A DNA stretch of 64,000 bases from contig NC_066856.1 in NCBI RefSeq assembly GCF_001640805.2, positions 4,303,343-4,367,342 of the forward strand. Reading direction: 5' to 3'. The position numbers and the translations under genes are program-made. Shown here one piece after another: positions 46,675 through 58,600 of the stretch; position 1 is the stretch's first letter, and each line of letters begins with the position of its first letter. Source of the stretch: Lates calcarifer (Eukaryota > Chordata > Actinopteri > Centropomidae). A model generated the notes under the pieces. That model was given only the letters and a program-made list of their open reading frames with translations. It searched no databases and was not told the origin of the DNA.

Positions 46675-49600
46675 GTAAGACAGCTGCAGTGTGGATGAAT
46701 TTTAGCTTTGCAATGCAAGTGCTCTCTCGGTGAGAGTATTGTATATGAACTAATCCGAGGCCAAAAAATACTTCTCAGTGACCTGGCGTCTGATTAACGT
46801 TTTTATATCTAACGTTGATGTGTTTTGGCAAATAGATCTGAGAACACTACTAGTGGTATCTGTGCTTTTCCACGGATGTAATGTCCCAGAAAGGTGGATC
46901 TAAATCAAAAGAACTTAATCTTTTTGGATAACTGATTTTCTGAAAGTAATTTGGTTCAACTTATTGAACTTCAAAAAAACTTCAAAAATTGATAATCAGT
47001 GGGCAAATTTACTGATTTTTTTTTTGGCACCACCAGGAGCTATTTTTGAAGGAAATCATACTAGTTGCACTCCTTATTTGGAGTGCTTAATGCAGTGTTA
47101 TTTTTTCTGTTGTCTTTTTCTTTCATTTCTGCTTGACCTCACTCCTTAGCTTGCTACGAAATCATGATTAATTCACATTATCCAGAGATTACATGGCCTT
47201 TCTCCATGTTTGTTGTTGTGAGATCTGACACGACACGACACGGATGCAGCACCTTGTTTCTCATAACTTTCTGACTGACTTTGCACTTTCTGAAAAGTTA
47301 AACTTTTTTAACCCTTTGAAGCTGTTTGCTCCGATTACTATAGAAACACTACTTGCAAAACTTTTCAGCTTTTTTAAATTTTTCACATTCACATAACTTG
47401 TTGTTTCTATGATCTGTGTATTATTAGCACCAGATTTACCAAGGCAGCATTCCATTCCATTCCACAGTCAGTGTATTGGACTGCCCCTAGGTGCTATAGA
47501 GTTGGCAACTAGCCTTAACTTTTAATACTAATGTTTTCTACAAGTGGAAACCCAGTATTACAGAGTTGTATTCTTTCATTTTGAACACAGATGGTTCCAG
47601 GTACAAGTGGTCATCCTGGTATGAGGGGTGGGATCCCAGTTCCCACCCCTGGAGTCCTGTCGGCACAGATCAAAGTGACTGACAGACCAGTCACCCAACA
47701 GGGGCTCAGTGGGATGAAGACTGGCATGAAAGGTGAGTTTGAACTGACACCAGTGTTTCACATGGAGACATTTGTATTTTCATGGATTAGTGTAGACCTA
47801 TGGCTGTTGTAAGCCACATTAAAATAGGCATTACATCATTACTAGTCTGACCTTTCTTTCCCTCGTTCTCTCCACAACCTCCCTCCTTCTTCAATCCCTT
47901 AAGGACCGCAGAGACAGATTCTGGATAAGTCCTACTACTTGGGTCTTCTAAGGTAACACCTACTAACTGCCACCAACTATATTTTCGCCCCACAGACTAA
48001 GTTATGCTTATCACACTCTCTGTCCTGAGACCCTCAGGTCTGATAAGTAAAAACCACTTTAGCAGTAAAAACTAAGGACAGACAGTTATGAAAATGCATC
48101 ACAACATTATTTGCAAATATATACATATGAAAAATGTGTATCCAGTAGAACTATAAATTACTTTGTATGTATGTTTGTTAAAGACAATGAGTTGAGCTGA
48201 GTGAATTTGACCATTTAAAATGACTATTGTTGTTGTTTTACTACAGGAGTAAGATCAACGAGTTGACCACAGAGACCAGCAAACTGCACAAAGAGATTGA
48301 GAACTACAACCAGGAGAACTCTGTCTACCTCTCCTATGAGAAGAGGTGAGTGGTATTTTTTTATAGTTTGTATTGACACTGTTCATTTTATAATTTAATA
48401 ACAGACTGTCCCCAGTCTGTTAAAAATCCCCAAATGACCAACCCTTTGTTGTTTCATTTCCCGATCCAGAGCTGAAGGTCTGGCTGCAGAGATTAAAGAT
48501 TTACAAGGACAGCTTGCTGACTACAACATGGTAAACAACTAAACTTCAAGTTTTAGCTGTTGTCTATTATCATTTTCAGTGAGCTGCTGAAAAGAAAGGC
48601 CATGTTGTTAGGTACTGACAATAACCTTTGCTTCTAAATCCTGGATATTACAATTAAATAACTGTAAGAATGAATTTTGCAGTTTAGGTATTAAGCAGAT
48701 GCAGTTATGCATAATGACTCACAGTGACTGTAGTACATAAGTGAAATAAATTATTGGCATTGAAAGAAATCTCCCAGCTCACCAGCTATGTGATGGTAAA
48801 CATCATTTACATTTTAGAAGTATATTCCAGAAGCTTAGGTGTCCAGTATACTACAAGGTGTTTGAAAAGTCACTTAATGAGGCCTACTGATATGTAAACT
48901 CTTTATTTGGATTTGCAGCTGGTGGACAAGCTCAACACCAACACAGAGATGGAGGAAATGATAAATGACTACAACACTGTAAGTACATTATATAAGCACT
49001 ATGGTAACTCCTCTGACACCTCCTGTCTAAAACTCACAAGTCTGAAGTGAAGTCAGAGAAGTGATTCAGCAGGGTGATTTTGTGGACAGACTGTTCCTTA
49101 TTGAAAATATAATGAGAATGCCTTGTCATTGCATCCATGTTCCTTCCTGTCTTCCCTCCCAGTTGAAAGCCCAGAATGACAGCGAGGCTGAAAGCATTGA
49201 CAGCATCTTCACTGAGAGAAGGGAGTAAGTATTTGGTCAAAATGTTGTTATATTTATTGTTGTGTGTTCTGAGATCATTTGTGCAGGTTTATGTTGGGAA
49301 ATCATGTTCCCTAAACATTTATCTAATGTTAGCTTTTCTTAAAATAATAGTCAGTCCTATTTTTTTTAAATTAAAGTTTTAATAGAAGAAAGTGGGGGAA
49401 AAAAAAGAAAAGCACACTCTTTGTATTTTATAAGCTTTTAATGATAAGTCCAGTAATTCAGTTTCTTATTTGGTATTGTCATGTGTCTTGAGAATTTCAG
49501 CCATATTTGATATTCAAAGTTGAAAGTAATTATTTGGCACTACAGTATTTTCTATCAGTTACCAGGACATGAATTTGCATGACCATTTCAAACTGGTGTG

Positions 49601-52600
49601 TAGCTTTAGAAATACTGTAAAGATTATATGACACAAAATGAATGAAACAACAGAAAGAATCACTGGTTTTGACCCACAACTTCTAAACAAGAAGCTAAAA
49701 AGACTGGGTCTAAAATGGGTAATGAGTCTAAACTACAGGCACCAGCTGCATAATATTGGGAGTCAACAAAAATTATAATGTCGTATTCAGTTTGCAAATA
49801 CAAAGCACAAAGATATCTCCATTCTCTAGAATGCAAATCAGTCTTTGGTTGGTGCTGTTACACAGTAAAGAAAAGAGAAGCAGTAAACACTGTCTCTTTT
49901 GATTGCAGTAACACATGACCTGAAATAATCTGTCAGTGGGTAGAGGCATATTATTGCAGAATTTTCACTGGTCTGTACACTGCAGTGCAACTTCTCTCCT
50001 GTAAGTGTTCGGTTTGCTTTTTTTGGGTGTCAGTGATGTGAGCACTATACATTATTGTGCACAGAGCCACATGGTTTGTCTTCAGTGTGGACCAGTGAAT
50101 GGGGTATAGAATTAATACACACTTTGCACTGTTTACATTACAGTAGGAGTGGACCTTACATAGCAGGTTTGATTTCTTGACCAGGAATAGGGAATTTTTA
50201 GGTGAGTAAGAACTTAAATGTTATAGTTCTGTATTTAATTCCTATTTGTGGCATTGATGTGATGCTACAGAGTAACATAAAATTAGTACAAAAAGTAGAA
50301 ATAGCTTGGATCACCAACATTACAACATACTCACAGTAATAGCCATAGAGCCAAGACAACCATTTTCCTAACTCTTAGATTGACAGTGTTTAGCAGTACT
50401 AAAAGTAAATAAGCTAATTCATTTTATTTAGCTGATAGGTCTTTCAGCTAGAAAAACCATATATAATCATTTTAACAGCCCCTCACTAAACACCTAGTTT
50501 CTCAGTGCAACAAAAATGACAGATTCTGTCTTTGCAAGAAGGAAAATGCCCCCTTTTCTTGTGACTGAAGAAGCTGTATTTTTCATCATAGTTCTGCTAA
50601 ATTCCCCTCCGCTGCATGTCACTCTTCCCTCTTGATGTATGGATCTTCAAAATACCCATCCTCCTCCTCTTCCTGCTCCTCTACCTGCCTGTCCTCAAAG
50701 GTGAATGTCTGATGGCTGAGGTATCCCCCCGTCTCTGAGAAGACAGTGGACATAACGTCCTCCTCATCCTCCTCGTGGTCTAGCCGCCGATGACGGTAGT
50801 TGTGGAAGAGTTTGTACCAGGAAGGCCCCTTGATGGCACATACAATGAGCATGGAGGTAGTTAGTGCCAAGGCCGCAACACATGCTGTGAACTTCCATAT
50901 GTTGCCGAGCACAGGGGTCTGGTCTGGTTGGAGGGAGGAAAAAGGGTGGAGAAATCACTCTGTTAAGCTTGTTGTGTTCTACTTGTTTATCCACATATAT
51001 AATAGAAGAACAGTTGGAGAATAAGAAAATATCTATATATCTCTTTCTCTTACCATTGTTTATGCTGTGCTTCTGACTTGATGACAGTGTGGTCTTCAGC
51101 ACAGTGGATGAGGCCCAAGAGTTGACCGATGTTGGTGGTTTCTGTGGGTCTGTAGTGAGGGTGGGTGATGGTGATGGATAGCACAAAGCTGTTGCCTCTA
51201 AAAGATCATTTCCAGCCTGTTTCTCTGGAGAAGCACAGCTAGCCCGTGGTCCCCCTGTAGAGACAGACAGCACATATACAAGTCATTTAATTAACAAGCA
51301 TTCACTTAGTCAAGTAGGTTAAATGTACTGTCTTTAAATGTTGTCAGCATCACCACAGATACATGTGTTTTTGGTGGAATTGATCTACTCAGACAGATAT
51401 GTACAATGAATTTAATCAGCACTGTAAGCTTTTGGTTCTTCAGGCTCTACCTTCCCAGGCCAAACCCCTTCCCCCACCACCTGCAGGTGACACAATACAA
51501 TTGCAAATAATAGATACCATTAAAGGTCAACTTGAGACCACCAGACCAGCTCCTTCATAATAATGCTTGCTGATTTTAACAGAGAAGGGTCCCAGATTTC
51601 CAAGCTATTTCACTCAGATTTTCTGCTCCCATGAAAATGCAGGTTACAGTAAAAATGTCTTCTTGCATGTTGATGTTTGAGAAGAATGCCTCTTGCTATA
51701 GACAGTGATGAGAAAACCTGGGGGAAACTGTGAGAAAGTTGCTGATTTTGCTCTAAAATTCCTATAAGCATAATAATGGTATTATTTTATACTCGGTTTT
51801 TGTATTATTCTCCATGAATCATTTTTTATCTGTGTTCTTATCCTGTTTTTTACCCACCCATAGTTTAGATAAATAATGAAAATTATTACCAATGCTAATG
51901 TTTGCGGCTGTGACCTCTCTAATGCTGATCAGACAGTGGACAGGAACAATTCCAGGGATTTTCCTGTAGGTTCAGCACCTAATGGGACCAGATAGGATCA
52001 GGTTAATGATTAATATTAATTCAGTTTCCCTGAGGGAGTCATCCCAAAGGGATCAATAAAGTCAAGTCAAGTCAAAGTCTCTAATAATTGTCTGGTTAAC
52101 ACAGCTAGGTTTCTGATGGATTTCTGGGCCTTGTTTACAGAGTGTTGTTTCTTTTCTTTTGAATGGAAAAGACTGGTCCAGTGATAAGGGACATACCTTT
52201 AGTGAAATAACATTCTTGGGGTATACAGTGCTGTCTTCCATTGCCAACAACCAATTGCAATTCAGAAATTATCAGTGATGATGTATTTCACAAACAAAAA
52301 AAAACCAAAACTTGACAATTCTGATGTAGTCACTCTGTTGTCAAAGACCAAAGTAGTATTCCATATGTGACTTAATTCCAGTGTCAATCAGATTAATCTG
52401 TTTCTCTGTGTTAATGTAGTCATGTTATGTTATGAAGCTAAATGATAAAGAATGAAAGTATTGGTCATGTCTCAGGAATTTACCAGAATATCTTCTTCGA
52501 TTCTTGTGACTGTGGCTAGTTTGGGTTTTACCTGTAGATTGTTTAACCCTTTCAGTAGCTGTGTAGGAAGACTTGTCAGCAGGTTGTTGGACAGGTCCAG

Positions 52601-55600
52601 CTCTGTTAAGACATCTAGGCCAAAGAAAGCCTCATGATCCAGGCTGTAACAACACCCACAATTGTAGGATCAGTTGTAGTACCTTACTTAGATGTATAAG
52701 TTATGAGTCTAGAAGAGTATTGAGGTGCATCACTCCAACCAACATCACACTCAGAAATCTACGTTAGAAATGCATGTTGACATTTATAAGTACGCAATAC
52801 TTCATTTTGTCATTTTTGCTGCGTGAACACGGCACAGTTCTGTTTAAATTAGTATTTAATACTGTACGGGAATGGACAAGGCTAACATTTTTATTTTCGT
52901 ATTCACCTGCTGATATTGTTCCTAGACAGAGATAGCACTCTGAGGTGAGGTACCACAGAGAAATACTGTGCTGGTACAGCAGTCACCTGGTTACCGTCCA
53001 AGTGGAGTTCTACCAGTGCAGGATAAGTAGCCAGGGCTAGTCGGTCTGACCCATTCAGAGTGATAAGGTTCCCCTCAATCACCAGTTTAGTAACAGAGGA
53101 GCTGTTGTCACTGTGAGGAATAACTTGTAGAGTCTTGCTGGTCAAATTCTTTACCTCCTGATGGATAGATGGACAGTTATTACTATAGATAAACAATCTC
53201 AATTAACACAAACAGACAACACATACAGAAACTACATCATTAAAAATGTTAAAGAACTTCTCATACCAATGCATCTCCACAGCCTCTGCAGTATTTCCCA
53301 GGATATTCAGGGCTACTGCTGCAGTCAAACACAGCAGTAGGAGAGGTTGTCGGCACCTTTGCATCATGCTATCCTGAAAAGAATCAAACACGAAACACTG
53401 TGGGGAACCAATACTTTATATGGAAATTAGACTCCTCTGTTTTACCTGGGATGCTGAAAAGACAACTTTACCTGTCAAAACAATCAAGTAGCTTTTTTGC
53501 ACTGCTCAGAGCACAACACTGACCAGCAGAAATAATAATTGTCAAATTGTACAGATAAGATGGTTTGTGCAGCATGCTTACCAGCAGTGGAGGAAAATCC
53601 ACTTTATAGGTTCAAAGTGAAACAGCTTTCATTTAGCAATTATCCCTTTAAGCAGTGGGGCTTGTGTTAAAGTTCAAATTTCTTCACATATTAGTATTAT
53701 TTATGACCTTGTAGACCACCATGCATCGGTCTGGACACTAATGAGCTTTACATCTTATGTAAACCCGTATAATAGAACCGTGTCAGCACCTTAATCAAAC
53801 TATAAACCTTAAAAAGCTTATGTCCTGGTAATTACATGATAATTTTATGTACACATAATCGATCAACAAACCTGCTGACATGTTTCGGCGTGTCTGTTAC
53901 TGTTATATATTAATGAATAGTAACTGAAGACACTTACCTGTACTTCTGCTGGCTCTAACATGAACTTCTGTTCACCTGTCAGTCTGACACAGCCAGCACA
54001 GCAAATGACCTTTGTTCCTTATTGTAAAACCTGATGGCTGACATGCACTGTTCCTGCTAGCTAACTATTTATGACTGGTCACGTCCGTCCTCTCTTCTTA
54101 CTTACCTTGGTTAGAAGAAACTTTAAGCTTTTTTGCCTCGTATTTAAAATTCAAATAACAGTGCACATTAATGAACAGGATTAATGACAGTCACCTGTTG
54201 AAATGTGAAACCTGGGAGGGAGTAATAGAAGATTGAAGGGAGAGAGTGAGGAAAGTAAGGGGGAAGGATTTACAGTAATGGATGGAAGGAGGGAGAGAAG
54301 ACAGAAAGATATAATTTGGGTTTGAATTAGGATGGAGGAAAGAAGAAGGGGGGTGATGGATAGACAGGCACAAGGTAGGAGAGGAATTAGGGAAAGAGTT
54401 TTAGATAGAAGGGGGAATAAGATTACAGGAGGTCAGGGAGAGGAAATGAGGACAGCTACAAGAAAGCAAGCATGTACTCTGAGCCTTTTCCTCCATTCCC
54501 TCAGTTCATCCCTTCCACGCTTCCATCCTTTCTTCATCTTTCTAGCTATCTTATCTAGTCTATATGATTCAATCATACCTATGTTCCTGGTTTGAATCTG
54601 GCCTGGGATCTTTTTCATGTTTCTCCTCCTCATGCTGTTCTCTAATTAAGGCAAAGCAAAACTAAAAGATGAAACTTAAACATCACCACCCTGCTGTGTG
54701 CTCTACAGAAGAGAGGAGGCAATCAGGGCGATTGAAGAGGAGATCAGGAGGGAAAGACGGGTCGCTGACGAGGTTGTCCAGTCAATGCCAGCTGCAAAGC
54801 AAGAGAAGTATTTCACCATGGCAACAGCCAATGAGGACCTGCTACAGGTATACCTGCAGTTTTGACCTATAGCAGTACTCTTGTAGGAGTATAACTTTTC
54901 CATGGCACTGCAATGATAATACATTAATATGACTCGTACTGTAGCATCTGCTGCATCATGTAAAATAACTGTACTTAATGTCCTTCTGTTTCCCCTCTCT
55001 TCTCTGTGTCCCCTTGTTTTTTGTTTTGCAGGAGCTAGCTGTTCTCCAGGAGGAGCTGGACATTCTGATGACCAGGAAGGAGGACTACGAAGCAGTGAGT
55101 TGGATTAAAAGGAAGAGGGAGGGAGGAAGCATTAATGTATGGCAGGGTTTTTACTGATTTCACTAAGTTAAATTTGAAGAAATCTTTTAGACATCTTCAA
55201 GACAACATAGAATGCCAAAGTATGAATCATCAATGAACCCAGCATAGATGGGATAAGACCTAGAATTATTAACAACTACAGTCTAGTATGATTTTTTAAT
55301 TACTTCCTGCAGTATGTAACAGTCACAAACACAACCTGGACCTGGATAAGCAGCAGAAAATTGATGGTTGGATGAGTGCATTAACCAATTGAAAATAACT
55401 AATTAATTTAAGGTCTATGTGTTTTTTTTTGTTGTTTTTTTTACATAAGATCAGAGACCTAGAGCAATAGTAACATCTCTAGTAGTCGTAATAGTAGTAG
55501 TAGTAGTAGTAGTGTAAGATGTTATATATGATGTACTGTGTGCAGGAGCTGGCCAACTCACAAATAAAGCAGGAAGTGGTGCGGCTTCATGAGACACTGT

Positions 55601-58600
55601 CGGCGCTGGAAGCAAAGCGTGACGCCATGGAGGCTGAGCACAAGAGCCTGGGCTTCACCCCAGGAGGAGAGAGAAAAGCTATTCAAACAGGTTAGCTTCA
55701 CAAACAGCCAAAGAGTGGAACACATTAGAAACATGACTCTTAAGTTTACAAATCTTACATGAAGCAACAGAAGTTGTATTAGTATAGAATAACCTCCTTT
55801 AATGTTCTGTTTTCCAGGTGAAGGAGGACAACCAAGAAATTGCCAGCATGGAGAGACAGTATGTATTCATATTAATTAATTAGTTGATTTAAATTTTAAA
55901 CTTATTTTGCATCTGTGTAATGATGTGTGTGCTGTGTGTGTGTGTTCAGGCTTACAGAGATCAGAGAACGGACCGGACAAATCACAGAGGAGATCCGACA
56001 GCTGGAGCAGGACTCAGAGGAAGCTCAGGGTAACAAACTACATGACTGCTGTCAACTTCACTTTAGCTTGTTTTGTCTTTGAGTTTATATTTTATTATAA
56101 CTCATCTCATACGATGCTGTACAATTATGATACAATTTCACTTTTATTATAGGTTTTTCTTTATCTTGAGTCCAGCTGCTTTGATATATATCTAGTTTTA
56201 AGTGCATTAATATAGATTAAATAACCTTTTTTACTGAAAAAGGGCTGTTACAGGACTCCCAACTCTTTATATATTTGGGCTGCTGAAACCTTATTGCATA
56301 TGTGATCTGTTTTGATTCATAAAGTTCCAATACTTTTTTTGTCCAAACATTTTACCCGTCCCTCAAAGCCCTCTGGAATTACACCCAGAAGACCACCTGT
56401 GGATCTTTGGGAATATCATGATGGAACACTTCTTTAAGGGCATCAGTCAACTTTTCATTGCTGTATTACAGTTTTACTCCATTATGCATGCAATTAATAT
56501 AATTAATATAATTTGACATATGTATTTCATTAGAAATTGTGTCAGATGTTCATCTGTACTTTGACATATGCCTAAATTCCCACAATGATGAAGCGATGCT
56601 TCCAGATAAAGCATGATTTAATAATGACTGCTTTCAGATCATGTTTTTCTTTCAATCAGGAGAGTGTCAACAGAAATACAAGGAGCTGAAGAGGAAAGAG
56701 GAGGAAATTGACCGTAAGTTGAAATTTTGAGTAGGAAACATCAAATATCACAGTATAAAAATGCACCAGTGTTTTAGGTTTTTACAGTGATGCTTTCATA
56801 TAGGGAATGCAGGGGTGTTGTAGTGAGGGGATTAGTGACTGAGTTAACTATTACTATTACATAACTACATGGCTGAATATATAGATCAGTGGAATGTTTC
56901 ATGTATCTTAAATAATATTAGAGCCTCTGAGGAAGTCTTTAGTCCATCTCTGCAGGATGGTGGAGAAAATTAGTCTCCCAAGACAATAATCAATGTAAAT
57001 ATTTTTCACATTATTTTAAAGAATGACTGATCTAATATGGGAAGATGAAGGCTGGTGAAAATATTGCATTATGGGAGCGTGTGTTGCATATTGTCTTTCT
57101 GGATACAGCCACAAGGAGTCGCCAAAGTCAAAATATTTTTCAATCCTGCACACAGGAGCTTCAATTTCTTTTCATTACGAGATATTGGTTTAGATACAGT
57201 AACAGTCAGTAAGTGGCAGTAACTTCTTTCCTTTGTTTCAGGGTTTCTGGAGTCGTTTGAAGAGTCCAGGGCTCAGGAGCAGGAAAAGATGACACAGAGC
57301 CAGGAGAACATCATCTCCCTCCTGGAACACTGCAGCAGGGTGAGGAGGAGGGGGAGGGGTGATGCAACAGTAAAGAGGGAGAGGAGGGCAATTAACTGTG
57401 AGAGGGAAGAAAATAATAATATGAGACTACGGGAGGTAGAAAAAAAATGATGGTCAGTACAACGACGGACAGATACAGAGATGGAGTAGTTGGAGGAGTA
57501 TGATAGAGAAGACTAAGTGTGTGCGTGTCTGTGTGTGTTTAGAACATGCTACGGCTACGTCAGGTGGATACAGTGACAGCCAATGAGCTAAGGAACATGC
57601 AAGAGGTGCTGGTCAGCAAGGAGACCGAGGTGGTACAATCAGAGAGCACCGCCAAGGGACTGACAACAGGTAGGTAATACACACACACACACACACACAC
57701 TGTACCTATTATGAAGAACATGCCAAACAAATAAATGTTTACGTGTTAACTTTCACTGTCACCATTCAGAGTCCCGGCGTCTGCAGCAGGACCTGGAGAA
57801 AGTGCAGCAGCTGGAGGGGAAGATCACAGGAGAGCTCAGCACCCTGAAGGAGCGCGTCAGCACCATGGAGTCTGAGCTGCACACATACCGAGACCTGGAC
57901 ACCCTGAGGCGCACAGCAGAGGAGAAGAAGAAGGTAACGCAGGCCATCCTGGAGACATGGATGAAATAGACAAAGCAGTTCAAATGTGTTCTATACAGCT
58001 ATGTACTGTATGCACAGTATATTTATAGGTATACAGTATCTGTTTATCAGTTGGAGGTATGAGCCCCATCAGATGAATCAAGGACATCGTCATAAAACTA
58101 TCTGTTTCTATTTGGCCAAGGTGACTAAACTTAAGTCCAACCATGTCTTTCTTCCTCTGTTGCAGAGACTGCAGGAGGACCGGGTATCGCTGACTCAGCG
58201 TCGGGATTCATTCAAACAGCTGTTGGAGGAGATGAACCAGAAATACGAAGCTTCGAAGACCAAACTGCAAGAAAACGAGACTCATGCTCAGGTTCAAGCA
58301 TTTTACACTTTAAATTTACTTTGAACTTCTTATGTGATACATTGTTTTCAAAGAGATTTTCATTTTACTGTCTTGAGGTTTTTGTGGCAATATTTTTTTT
58401 CTTATAAGTCACCAGTATGTGAATTTGTTGATTCACTACAAGGTCTGAGAACATTACACTGAAAATAAGCACTGACAGAACCACCTGTTGTGTACACTGT
58501 CTTATTTCCACTGACTGTGAAAATCACATTAAGACTTTATCATTAAGGGTGTGAGAGTTGTGGTTGATGCTGTAGTTTTGACAGTTAGTGGTCACAGAGG

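Larger units (their letters stand above)
49225..54708 (+). other. IFT74 large intron hosting LRRC19
   Basis: 5.5 kb intron. The antisense LRRC19 gene occupies about 50619-53961. Between 51255 and 52531 I found no convincing LRRC19 exon. A dispersed-repeat tail (AAAGGGATCAATAAAGTC) lies at about 52046-52063, and a purine-rich tract at about 54210-54440. Confidence 0.7.

Noticed and set aside
52062..52250. Minus-strand ORF with two cysteines as the missing LRRC19 C-cap exon
   Set aside because: No WxCxC-type motif, no acceptor and donor with the needed phases, and it overlaps a repeat tail.
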